The notes under the pieces are model-generated. The model did no database searches. It was given only the letters and a program-made list of their open reading frames with translations, and had not been told where the DNA came from. Made by a program: the position numbers and the translations under genes. DNA of 64,000 nt from Gammaproteobacteria bacterium (lineage in GTDB: Bacteria; Pseudomonadota; Gammaproteobacteria; Pseudomonadales; Azotimanducaceae), in the NCBI GenBank assembly GCA_028821125.1, contig JAPPHD010000193.1, forward strand, positions 19,418-83,417, read 5' to 3'. Positions 18,416 through 27,193 of this stretch are shown here, piece by piece. Position 1 is the stretch's first letter. The number at the start of each line of letters is the position of its first letter.

Positions 18416-19219
18416 CTACAACCTTCCGCGGTCAAGCAACCGATGGATGGCATGGGCGACGCCCGCATCGGTGTTTGCCTTGCTGACGTATGTGGCTTCC
18501 GACTTTGTGGCGGCATCTGCCTGTCCCATGGCCACGGAAGCGCCGGCAATCCTGAACATGTCCACGTCGTTCTCGGCATCGCCGAAGGCAACGACGGCCG
18601 CGGGGTCGAGGCCCATGTGCCCGCAGGCCGCGGCGAGCGCCGCTCCCTTGGTGGCGTCCCTGGCCGTGAGGGTGAGAATGATCTTGCCGGTGGGGCCGAT
18701 CGAATCCAGGACGGCGACCGTATCAAGGAATGGCTCCTTCAGTTCCCGGCGTATGCGATCGCCGCAACGGCTGCCCTGAATCGCCGCAATTCTGGGGACG
18801 TTGCCGTTCATCAGCCGCAACCGGTCCGTCCAGCGCATCTCCGGTGTGAGGAACCGTTGCTCGGGCCGCCCGTCCATCTTGATTTCCACATCGTCATTGA
18901 GCGTCACCGTGGCAATGCACCGTTCTTCGTTGCAGATCGCATAGAGCGCTTCGACGAACTCGCCGGGCAGCCGCCGGTCGAATACATCGCCGGGCAGCGC
19001 CGGGTCGAAGACCTGGGCGCCGGAACAGGCGATCACCGGCCCGTCGATGCCGAGCCGCTTGCCGAGCTCGAGCGCGTAATGCGACCAGCGGGCGGTCGCG
19101 ATGATGACCTCAAGGCCCGCATCGAGCGCCGCTCGCACGGCATTCACGTTGGCCTCGGGGATTTCGTCCCCCACCAGCAGGGTGCCGTCCAGATCGATGG
19201 CCAGTGCCGAATACCGCAT
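18416..19219 (-). CDS. Cof-type HAD-superfamily hydrolase
   Basis: MRYSALAIDLDGTLLVGDEIP motif I; VVAFGDAENDVDMFRIAG motif IV. Confidence 0.88.
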   Translation of the reverse strand: MRYSALAIDLDGTLLVGDEIPEANVNAVRAALDAGLEVIIATARWSHYALELGKRLGIDGPVIACSGAQVFDPALPGDVFDRRLPGEFVEALYAICNEERCIATVTLNDDVEIKMDGRPEQRFLTPEMRWTDRLRLMNGNVPRIAAIQGSRCGDRIRRELKEPFLDTVAVLDSIGPTGKIILTLTARDATKGAALAAACGHMGLDPAAVVAFGDAENDVDMFRIAGASVAMGQADAATKSEATYVSKANTDAGVAHAIHRLLDRGRL

Positions 19220-19296
19220 GTTTGGTACGCCTGTTGAGTGAAAAGAGGTATCGCCCCACGCGGGGACGGGGTTCGAATCAAAGAGAACGCATCCGG

Positions 19297-19770
19297 CTAT
19301 CGGGTCTTGTCGCCGCCGGCGCCCGGCTCGTCGACTTCCTCGGCCGAGGGCTCCCGGCGCGCCTGAGGCGGCGCTGGGGGCCAGCGCGGCTCGAACGCCT
19401 GGCGCATCAGGTTGAGCGGGTTCATCTCGTTGAGTTGCCGGAGATGGGTGCGCCACTGGTCCTGGTGATCCAGGAAAGCCACGATGCTCTGCTCGATATA
19501 GCGCCCCACCACGCCGCCCATGCGGTCTCCGTAGAACCGGATGAGGTTTTCAATCACCCGGTTCGTCAGCACGCTCTCGTGCCCCTCCGACTCCTGCTCG
19601 GCCAGGATCTGCAGCAGCACCGAGCGGGTGATGTCCCCGCCGTCTTTTCCGTCGACCACATGGATGCTTTCCCCGGCGACGATCAGCTTGCGCACGTCGT
19701 CGATGGTGACGTAGCGGCTCTCCGTGGTGTTGTAGAGGCGCCGGTTGGGGTATTTCTTGAGCTCGTGCAT
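19297..19770 (-). CDS. phaR: Polyhydroxyalkanoate synthesis repressor PhaR
   Basis: MHELKKYPNRRLYNTTESRYVTIDDVRKLI is the PHB/PHA accumulation regulator DNA-binding domain; adjacent to phaC. Confidence 0.9.
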   Translation of the reverse strand: MHELKKYPNRRLYNTTESRYVTIDDVRKLIVAGESIHVVDGKDGGDITRSVLLQILAEQESEGHESVLTNRVIENLIRFYGDRMGGVVGRYIEQSIVAFLDHQDQWRTHLRQLNEMNPLNLMRQAFEPRWPPAPPQARREPSAEEVDEPGAGGDKTR

Positions 19771-19771
19771 G

Positions 19772-21448
19772 TTACTTTTCCCGGACGTACAACCCAGGGG
19801 CGTCTTCCAGCGGCGGGTAGGTGCGGCTGCCCAGGGTATCCGGCGCATCCTTCTCTTCCGAGTGGCCCTTGAGCCAGGAAACCCAGTGCTCGCGCCAGTT
19901 TCCGGCCGTCTCCTCGCTCGCCCGCCACCATTCGTCCGGGTCCGCCGGCAGCGTCTCGCCCTGCCAGTAGCGCAGGTGACGGTTGTCGGGCCGCGCGCTG
20001 ATGGTCTGCGTGTGATTCTGGCTGGTCAGGATGAACTCCACGCCCTCGCCGAACAGGTGCGCGCTGCGGTAGCAGGCCTTCCACGGCGTGATGTGGTCCG
20101 TGGAGCCGGCCATGATGTATACAGGGTAGCCGATGGAGGATAGGTCCACCCGGTGCCCGAGCAGTTCGAGCGTACCCGCGGCCAGTGAGTTCTTGTGCCC
20201 AAGGTCGATCAGGTCGCACTGCAGTTCCGCCGGCACCCGGGTGTAGTCCATCGACCAGAACAGCAGCGGGTGGGCGAGCGGGTCTTCGCCCCGGAAATAG
20301 TTGCTGCGCATGAAGCTGAAGACGCTCTCGTCGAGCCGCAGCATGGCGAACATCTCCAGGATGTCCCGCTCGGTCATGCCGCCCTGGGCGCGCACGCGCT
20401 GTTTCTGGGCGACGACCGACTCATCGGTAACGAAGAGTGTGAAACCGCTGTCGCCGGGCTCGTTGTCGAGAATCGACACGAACAGCGACAGCGAGTTGAC
20501 CCAGTCGTCGCCCCGGGCCCGCAGCACGCCCGCCGCCGCCGCCGCGACGATGCCGCCCGCGCAGAGGCCGATCAGGTCGAGCCTGCGCTGGCGGGTGATG
20601 CTCCTGGTGATGCGAACCGCCTCGATCACCCCCTCGGTATAGGTGGCCAGCGACCAGTGGGCGTCCTCCCGAGAGGGATTCTTCCAGCTCATGGCGAAAA
20701 CCTGAATGCCGCTTTCCACCAACTGCCTGAACAGGCTGCGGCCCGGCGTGAGGTCGCCGAGATAGAAGCGGTTCACCTGGCTGAACACGTAGAGCAGCGG
20801 CTTCCTGTGCACCTTCGGCGTGGTGGGCCCGTACTGGATCAGCTCGAACAGCTCATTCCTGAAAACCACCTTTCCGGGTGTCGCCGCAACGTCCTTGCCC
20901 AGCTCGAAGGCATTGCGGTCCGCCACGGCGGGATAACCGTGGTTGTGCTGAAGGTCGTCGAAGAACTGCTGGATGCCCTTGACCACGCTGGCGCCGTTGG
21001 TCTCCACTGCCTTCTTGATGGCTTCCGGGGTGAAGGGGTTGTTGACGGGCGCGTAGATGTCCTTGGCCGCGTCCATGAGAAACTCGGCCCGCTGCCGGTC
21101 TATGCCTTCCAGGCCCGACTTCTCAAGCCATTCGTCCAGCGTGCGGGTCCAGGCCACGTACGACTGCCGTACCCGCTTGAAGACCGGGTTGTCTTCCCAG
21201 GCCGGGTCCGCGAAGCGCGCGTCGGCGGGCATTTCCATCGACCGGTTGCCGAACCAGATATCGGCAAGCTCCGCCTGGTAGCGCATCTGGGTTTCCAGCG
21301 CCAGGGCCGGATGGGCGCCCAGGTCCCTGGAAAACCGCTGCCAGGCCTCTGCGATGCTCTGGCGGTCGGCGCCCCACATGCTGCCGAGCGAGAGGCCTTC
21401 CATGGCCTCGCCGCCCTTCTCCGCATCGTTCCCGGCTGTATCCGCCAT
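19772..21448 (-). CDS. phaC: Class I poly(3-hydroxyalkanoate) synthase
   Basis: TPKVHRKPLLYVFSQVNRFYLGDLTPGRS; lipase-like box LIGLCAGGIVAA; downstream phaR. Confidence 0.9.
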   Translation of the reverse strand: MADTAGNDAEKGGEAMEGLSLGSMWGADRQSIAEAWQRFSRDLGAHPALALETQMRYQAELADIWFGNRSMEMPADARFADPAWEDNPVFKRVRQSYVAWTRTLDEWLEKSGLEGIDRQRAEFLMDAAKDIYAPVNNPFTPEAIKKAVETNGASVVKGIQQFFDDLQHNHGYPAVADRNAFELGKDVAATPGKVVFRNELFELIQYGPTTPKVHRKPLLYVFSQVNRFYLGDLTPGRSLFRQLVESGIQVFAMSWKNPSREDAHWSLATYTEGVIEAVRITRSITRQRRLDLIGLCAGGIVAAAAAGVLRARGDDWVNSLSLFVSILDNEPGDSGFTLFVTDESVVAQKQRVRAQGGMTERDILEMFAMLRLDESVFSFMRSNYFRGEDPLAHPLLFWSMDYTRVPAELQCDLIDLGHKNSLAAGTLELLGHRVDLSSIGYPVYIMAGSTDHITPWKACYRSAHLFGEGVEFILTSQNHTQTISARPDNRHLRYWQGETLPADPDEWWRASEETAGNWREHWVSWLKGHSEEKDAPDTLGSRTYPPLEDAPGLYVREK

Positions 21449-21727
21449 GGCAAACTCCTGACTCGTTCCGGCGCGTCGATGTTTGTAGTGTTAGCAGGCC
21501 CTAATGTAAACTCCGCGCCGCTCACGGCTCCGGGCCATTGTATATCGGGGCAAGCGGGCTCTTGATTTGCCCGCCTGCACCGGTTGAGCGGGATGCCTTG
21601 CCGGCGCCCGCCGCCGGGCAAGAAAACGCCGCCGGTTGCAACAGGTTGGCCGGACGCCGCCGGGCACCATGATACTGTATCTGCCACCGGAATTTGCCGG
21701 CACAGCCGGCAAGGCGATGACATTGCC

Positions 21728-21970
21728 ATGAAAATCAATGTGGAAGTGGACCTCACGCCCGAAGAACTGCGCCGCTTCATGGGCCTGCCGGATGTCGGCG
21801 CGGTGCAGAAGGAACTGCTGGAACAGTTCACCCAGCGTGTTTCCGCTTCGAACGAGCAGCGGGACGAGTTTCTGCGCAACCTGTTGACCGGCGCCGTGGC
21901 GCCCTGGCAGAGCTTTTTCAACATGGTTTCGGGAACCGGCGCGCAAACGGGCGACCCGCGCGACAAGTAA
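21728..21970 (+). CDS. Short DUF6489-like protein (80 aa)
   Basis: MKINVEVDLTPEELRRFMGLPDVGAVQKELLEQF; commonly linked to PHA loci. Confidence 0.6.
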   Translation: MKINVEVDLTPEELRRFMGLPDVGAVQKELLEQFTQRVSASNEQRDEFLRNLLTGAVAPWQSFFNMVSGTGAQTGDPRDK

Positions 21971-22097
21971 GGGCCGCCGCAAACGGGACAAGATCAGCGA
22001 ACCGGCGCCGCCCGCCAGCGGCGTCCGCAACGGAAATGACTCTGGAAAACACCGACAACCCGCCGGGCGAAACCATCCGGGGTTCCGGGGAACCAAC

Positions 22098-23543
22098 ATG
22101 CGGCTGAGCACACAAGACGCATCGTTTCTGTATTCGGAGACGGCCAGCGGCCCCATGAACGGTGCCGGGCTCGCCATTATCGAGGGCGAACTGCCGTTCG
22201 AGACGGTTTATCGTCACATCGAATCGCGCCTGCACCTGGTGCCGCGCTACCGCCAGCGCCTGGCAATCGTGCCGTTCAATCTCGCCCACCCCAAATGGGT
22301 GGACGACCCGGATTTCGACCTCGCCAATCACGTCAGGCGCCACCGGCTGCCGGAAGGCTCTACCCTCGACGACGCCATCCGCGCCGCGCTCGACCTGAAC
22401 GAGCCGCTGCTGCCGCGCGACAAGCCGCTGTGGCGGATGACCGTCATCGAGGGCGTCAAGAACCGCACCATACTCGCCCAGACCGGCCACCACGCCATGG
22501 TCGACGGCGCCTCCGGCGTCGACATCACGCTGGCGTTGTTCGACCTGCAGAAAGACGCGCCAAAGCCGGAACCGCAAGCCTGGCATCCCAAGCCCCTGCC
22601 CTCCCCGGTGGAACTCGCCACCGAAGCGGCGCTGGAGACGGTGCACACCCTGTCCGGGGAGAACCCGTTCAAGGCCGTGAACTTCACGTCCGAGCGCGCT
22701 GAAATGCTGCGGCGCGCCACCGAGTCGATGACGCGGTTCCTGGCGGAGCCGGTACTGACCGCACCCTGGAACGCAGCGCCCGTCGGGCCGAAGCGTCATT
22801 TCCTGTGGCGCAAGTACCCGTTCGGGGATTTCCGCCGCATTCGTTCCACACTAGGCGGCACCATCAACGACGTGGTGCTCGCAGCGGTGACCGAAGCCGC
22901 CGCCCGCTACCTGCAGGCCCACGGCGAACGCACGTCGGGCCAGCACCTGCGCATCATGTGCCCCGTGAACGTACGCACCGAAGACGAGCGCGGCGCGCTC
23001 GGCAACCGCGTCTCCGCCATTTTCCCGATGTTCGACGCCGAACCCACGGGCATGGCGGAGCGGCTGCACAAGGTGCGCTGGGAAACCGAGCAGATCAAGA
23101 ACAACCGCGAAGCACAGGCCATGCAGTTGATGATGGAGTCCGCGCCGGCCATGCCGCCGGTGGCGATGGCGCCGGCCCTCCTGGTGGGAACCCCGTGGGA
23201 CCCGACCGCAATCAGCGCCAACTTCCCCCTTCCGGTTCCGCCCGCGTTCGGTCCGCGCCCCCCCATGTTCGGCTTCAACTTCACCTGCACGAACGTCCCC
23301 GGCGTACAGACCGCGCAGTACCTGGCCGGCCACCGCATACTCGACAACCTGGCTTTCCTGATGCTGGGCGGCACCCTGGGCTATGGGATCGTGATTACAA
23401 GCTACAACCAGAACATCTATTTCAATTTCATCTGCGACCGCCGCCTGATGCCCGACCTGGAACTCATGGCGAACGGCGTCGACGATGCTTTCGAAGAACT
23501 ACTGGCCGCAGCGGAGCAGGCGAAATCCGCAGCGGCGAACTGA
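22098..23543 (+). CDS. Wax ester synthase / acyl-CoA:diacylglycerol acyltransferase (WS/DGAT)
   Basis: N-terminal MRLSTQDASFLYSET; active-site motif HHAMVDGAS; C-terminal DUF1298-like NVPG segment. Confidence 0.92.
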   Translation: MRLSTQDASFLYSETASGPMNGAGLAIIEGELPFETVYRHIESRLHLVPRYRQRLAIVPFNLAHPKWVDDPDFDLANHVRRHRLPEGSTLDDAIRAALDLNEPLLPRDKPLWRMTVIEGVKNRTILAQTGHHAMVDGASGVDITLALFDLQKDAPKPEPQAWHPKPLPSPVELATEAALETVHTLSGENPFKAVNFTSERAEMLRRATESMTRFLAEPVLTAPWNAAPVGPKRHFLWRKYPFGDFRRIRSTLGGTINDVVLAAVTEAAARYLQAHGERTSGQHLRIMCPVNVRTEDERGALGNRVSAIFPMFDAEPTGMAERLHKVRWETEQIKNNREAQAMQLMMESAPAMPPVAMAPALLVGTPWDPTAISANFPLPVPPAFGPRPPMFGFNFTCTNVPGVQTAQYLAGHRILDNLAFLMLGGTLGYGIVITSYNQNIYFNFICDRRLMPDLELMANGVDDAFEELLAAAEQAKSAAAN

Positions 23544-23560
23544 CCGGCCACGGAGGATTC

Positions 23561-24163
23561 ATGTCCGCCACACCAAGCATTGAAAGCAACCTCGAGAAGT
23601 ATCCTCAGGAGGTCACGCTCACCGACGGGCGCAGGCTGGAACTGCGCGTGGTCGGCGCTGTCGACCGAAACGCCATCCTCGCATTCGCCCGCGGCCTCCC
23701 CGAGCAGGACCTTTTGTTCCTGCGCGTGGACATCACCAGGCCGGAGGCTGTCGACCGCTGGCTGGCCAACGTCGCCGAGGGCACCACGCTGTCACTCATC
23801 GCCTACGACGGCGACGCGATGGCCGGCTATGCAACGGTCGACCGCACCCCCGCCCGCTGGACGCGGCGCGTGGGCGAACTGCGGCTCACGGTGGGGCAGG
23901 GCTATCGCGGCCAGGGCCTCGGCCGCCACCTGAGCGCCAGGATCTTCGACATCGCCAAGAGCCTCGGCCTGAAGAAGCTGACGGCCAACATGACGCCCGA
24001 CCAGCGCGGTGCCCAGGCCGCCTTCCAGCGCCTGGGGTTCGTCGCCGAAGCCCTCCTCACCGATTTCGTGGAAGACCGCGACGGCGGCCTGCACGACCTG
24101 GTCATGATGACTTTCGATGTGGACGGCCTCACCGACCACGCCGACCACTCGCTGCAGCTCTAG
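23561..24163 (+). CDS. GNAT family N-acetyltransferase
   Basis: GELRLTVGQGYRGQGLGRHLSARIFDIAK acetyl-CoA binding motif; ATG at 23561 in track ORF 22805..24163. Confidence 0.85.
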   Translation: MSATPSIESNLEKYPQEVTLTDGRRLELRVVGAVDRNAILAFARGLPEQDLLFLRVDITRPEAVDRWLANVAEGTTLSLIAYDGDAMAGYATVDRTPARWTRRVGELRLTVGQGYRGQGLGRHLSARIFDIAKSLGLKKLTANMTPDQRGAQAAFQRLGFVAEALLTDFVEDRDGGLHDLVMMTFDVDGLTDHADHSLQL

Positions 24164-24200
24164 CCAGCGGCAAAAGTCCCGTGTGGCAATATGCGGTTTT

Positions 24201-24300
24201 TGCTGCATTGCATTAGCCGCCAACAACCACCAAAAAAAGGGTTGCATCAAAAAATGCTGTGGTGCACAATAAGCATGTTTGTGCGATGCAGCATATTCGC
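24201..24300. promoter_or_regulatory. Candidate phasin promoter with TGC/GCA-rich PhaR-like operator sites
   Basis: TGCTGCATTGCA, TGCTGTGGTGCA, GCATGTTTGTGC and TGCGATGCAGCA within 100 bp upstream of the phasin gene; TTGCAT-N17-CACAAT sigma70-like boxes from 24242. Confidence 0.45.
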
Positions 24301-24334
24301 TGACTCGATCGTTGAAACCAATTGGAGGTAGTCG

Positions 24335-24700
24335 ATGAACCCGTTCGAACAACAGATGAAGCTTGGCCGCGACCTGATGGAACTCAACTCCGAATGGTTC
24401 AGGAAGCTCGCCGAGCTCGATTCCAGGAATTTCAGCGACTACGTTCAGTTCAATCAGGATTTCGCCGGCAGGCTGCCGGAGGTGAAGGACATCCAGAGTT
24501 TCGTCGACCTGCAGCGCGAGTACGGCGAGCAGCTCTGGAACGGCGCCCAGGAAGCCCTGAAAACCCGCGGCGAGATGCTGCGTGACGCGTTCAACGCCAA
24601 CAACGAAACGATTCGCAGGGCGTTCAGCCCCGAAGCCGAAGAGAAGCCGCAGGCGAAGCGCAGCTCCACGAAGAGCGGCGCCACCAAAGCGGCCGCCTGA
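24335..24700 (+). CDS. Phasin family protein
   Basis: Amphipathic helical protein FEQQMKLGRDLMELNSEWFRKLAELDSRNFSDYVQFNQDFAGRLPEVKDIQSFVDLQREYGEQLW; PHA locus context. Confidence 0.85.
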   Translation: MNPFEQQMKLGRDLMELNSEWFRKLAELDSRNFSDYVQFNQDFAGRLPEVKDIQSFVDLQREYGEQLWNGAQEALKTRGEMLRDAFNANNETIRRAFSPEAEEKPQAKRSSTKSGATKAAA

Positions 24701-24731
24701 GCGGTAACGAATACCGCTTTCCTCCCCCTGC

Positions 24732-24780
24732 ACACCCCCGGTAACCGGAGACTTTCTCCAGTTACCGGGGGTTGTGCTTT
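24732..24780 (+). terminator. Strong rho-independent-like terminator downstream of phasin
   Basis: ACACCCCCGGTAACCGGAGA...TCTCCAGTTACCGGGGGTTGTG long stem, followed by CTTTT. Confidence 0.75.
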
Positions 24781-24808
24781 TCTGGTGCCTGAGAGTTGGG
24801 GCGGCGTC

Positions 24809-25795
24809 CTATAAGCTCTGCTGCGAGAGAATCCGCTCGTGAAAGTCGCGCATGGTTGAATACAGGCGTTCGGTGGCTTCCGGTACCGTCGTATTCGCCT
24901 CGAACCGGATGGGGTCGAGCACGTGTGCCGCGACCGGGCCCGGCCGGGCCTCCCGCGTACCCGGCGGCCGGATCTGCTTGAGGCCTTCCAGATAGACCGG
25001 CACCACCGGCACCTTCGCTTCCAACGCCAGGATGGAGACGCCGTGCTTGAAGTGCGACAGGTGGCGGCCCCGTGCGCGCGTTCCCTCCGGGAACAGCATC
25101 AGGTTGGCTCCGTGCTTCAACAGCCATTTCGGATACTCCAGGGTGCGCGACCCGCCGCCCCGCTGGATCGGATACAGACCCGTAACCAGCGACTGGTACC
25201 ACGGCTGAAGCGTGACCTCCTTGCGCCCCTTCAGGAACCAGCGGTCGGCCGCCGCCCCGAAGAAGAGATTCGTACGGACCCGTAGCGGAATCGCCTTCAT
25301 CAGGCAGTACTGGTCGAAGTGGCTCTGGTGATTGGCGACAACGATGCACGGCCCCCGGACCGAGGCGAACTTCCTCTTGCCGTAGACCCGGTGTTCCGTG
25401 AAGAAGCGCCAGGCCCAGCGCTGATAGACGTAGGGATACATCAGGAAACGCACGAAGCGCGCCCACCACCGAACCTGCCAGCGATGCGGCCCTGCCGTCT
25501 GCGCCGACTGGCTCAACAGGCGCTGGAAGAGCGGCAGATCGATTGCGGGCAGAATCTCCGTATCCGCCGTGGTACTCATTTCCTGAGCGAGAGTGGCCCG
25601 ATACGCCTTGAAGTTGTCCGGCGCGTCGACAATGAAGCACTGGTCCCACTCGCCGAGCAGGCGATACCCCAACAGGATCTTCGCTTCCCAGCGCTCCAGG
25701 GCCTCGCAAACGCGCTCGACGGCACTCGGGCCTTCCGACTTCATGGCCTTCAGGCCCTCGGAGTGGTCCCGCATGAGAAGAACGTAGACGCCCAA
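24809..25795 (-). CDS. GYD-like N-terminal domain fused to 1-acylglycerol-3-phosphate O-acyltransferase (PlsC)
   Basis: N-terminal ~95 aa resembles the neighbouring GYD protein; then PlsC motifs NHQSHFD, FPEGTRARGR. Confidence 0.85.
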   Translation of the reverse strand: MGVYVLLMRDHSEGLKAMKSEGPSAVERVCEALERWEAKILLGYRLLGEWDQCFIVDAPDNFKAYRATLAQEMSTTADTEILPAIDLPLFQRLLSQSAQTAGPHRWQVRWWARFVRFLMYPYVYQRWAWRFFTEHRVYGKRKFASVRGPCIVVANHQSHFDQYCLMKAIPLRVRTNLFFGAAADRWFLKGRKEVTLQPWYQSLVTGLYPIQRGGGSRTLEYPKWLLKHGANLMLFPEGTRARGRHLSHFKHGVSILALEAKVPVVPVYLEGLKQIRPPGTREARPGPVAAHVLDPIRFEANTTVPEATERLYSTMRDFHERILSQQSL

Positions 25796-25798
25796 GGT

Positions 25799-26107
25799 TC
25801 AGCCCGCGCTTTCCGGGGCGGCACTTTTCATCATGTTGATGTATCTCTCGATGGCAATGGCCGGAAACGTCGTGATCTTGATGGTTCCCCGGGAGCCGAG
25901 TTCCATGGAAAGGCGCGCCATGATCTCGTTCGAGGGCGCCTCGATCACGTTGACGAAGTCGTAGCCGCCGAGCACGGCGTACTGGGCGACCACCCGTGCC
26001 CCCATGCTCTCGACTTCCTTGTTGACCTCGCCCAGGCGCTCCGGGCGTTCCTTGAGCGTCTTGCGCCCTTCGTCGGTGAGCGTGCTGAGCATGATGTATG
26101 TCGCCAT
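25799..26107 (-). CDS. GYD domain-containing protein
   Basis: MATYIMLSTLTDEGRKTLKERPERL...AQYAVLGGYDFVNVIEAPSNE, contains GGYD. Confidence 0.85.
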   Translation of the reverse strand: MATYIMLSTLTDEGRKTLKERPERLGEVNKEVESMGARVVAQYAVLGGYDFVNVIEAPSNEIMARLSMELGSRGTIKITTFPAIAIERYINMMKSAAPESAG

Positions 26108-26342
26108 CGATTGCCTCCTTGTCCATTTTCCCCGGTTGATCCGGCAAGGCCGTCGCGGATCGGCGCAGGTCACTGCCGGCCCGTGAATCTGCGCTCGCGC
26201 GGCTCGGACCGACGCAATCACGCGCCGGCAGTTTGCTCCGCGCACACTCGGGGCGCAACCGATCCCCGGGAAGGGGACCGATTGTTGACCCTGAAAAAAC
26301 ACTGCGCCACACTTCGTGACGAAACGATGACGGGAGTTCAGG

Positions 26343-27152
26343 TTGTCACTGTCCATCGATCCGGCACCGCGGCAACGCCCCGGGCCATCGAGAGCGAACT
26401 TCGCCTGGGAGTTGCCACGCCTCTTCTTTGAGGTCGGCCGTCTCGGGTTGTCCTGGCCGCTCCTGCTCCAGCAGGCGGCGCGCGGCGACGGGCATCCGGT
26501 CATGGTGCTTCCCGGCTTCCTCGGGGGCGATGATTCCACCCTCATCCTGCGCAGGTTTCTCACGCAACTCGGATACGTCTCCCTCCCCTGGCTGCACGGC
26601 CGCAACACCGGCAACCCGGCCCAGCTCGACGGGGCAATACTGCGTTTCTACCGGGCCCATCACGCCAGCGGTGAGAAGATCTCCCTGATCGGGCAGAGCC
26701 TTGGCGGCATCTATGCACGGGAGATCGCCCGCAAGTTTCCCGATGCGGTGCGCAGCGTCATCACCCTGGGCAGCCCGTTCGCGGCCCGGGACGACGCCCA
26801 CACCGCGAATCCGCTGGTAACCCGGCTGTTCGAGTCGCTGTCCGGCCACACGGCGGAGGAGATGCGCCGGCGCATGGGCAACCGCGACGACCCCAGGGCG
26901 CCCCTGGGCATTCCAAGCACCTCGGTCTACAGCAGGAGCGACGGCGTGGCGTACTGGAAGGCCTGCGTAGACCGGGAGAGCGAACTGTCGGAAAACGTCG
27001 AGGTACGGGCCAGCCACACCGGCATGGCCATGAACCCGGATGTGCTGTACGTGATCGCCGACCGCCTGGCGCAGGACGCGCAAGCCTGGCAACCGTTCGA
27101 CCGCACCCGGGGTTGCCGGCCCTGGGCCTATCCGGAGCCTTTCAGCGCCTAG
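26343..27152 (+). CDS. Alpha/beta hydrolase (lipase/PGAP1-like)
   Basis: VMVLPGFLGGDDST; nucleophile elbow LIGQSLGGIYAREIARKFPDAVRSVITLGSPF; non-ATG (TTG) start in ORF track. Confidence 0.8.
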   Translation: MSLSIDPAPRQRPGPSRANFAWELPRLFFEVGRLGLSWPLLLQQAARGDGHPVMVLPGFLGGDDSTLILRRFLTQLGYVSLPWLHGRNTGNPAQLDGAILRFYRAHHASGEKISLIGQSLGGIYAREIARKFPDAVRSVITLGSPFAARDDAHTANPLVTRLFESLSGHTAEEMRRRMGNRDDPRAPLGIPSTSVYSRSDGVAYWKACVDRESELSENVEVRASHTGMAMNPDVLYVIADRLAQDAQAWQPFDRTRGCRPWAYPEPFSA

Positions 27153-27193
27153 TCCGCGTTCGCCACCAACTTCCTGCTGCGGACGCGGACTAG
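27149..27193. repeat. 45-bp palindromic element (11-bp perfect stem CTAGTCCGCGT / ACGCGGACTAG) between convergent genes
   Basis: Perfect inverted repeat read directly; loop shares CACCAACTTCCTGCTGCGGACGC with 59499 onward. Confidence 0.8.

Noticed and set aside
24762-26312. 516-aa minus-strand ORF overlapping the acyltransferase
   Set aside because: Frame-shifted overlap with the GYD-PlsC and GYD genes; composition lacks domain signals.
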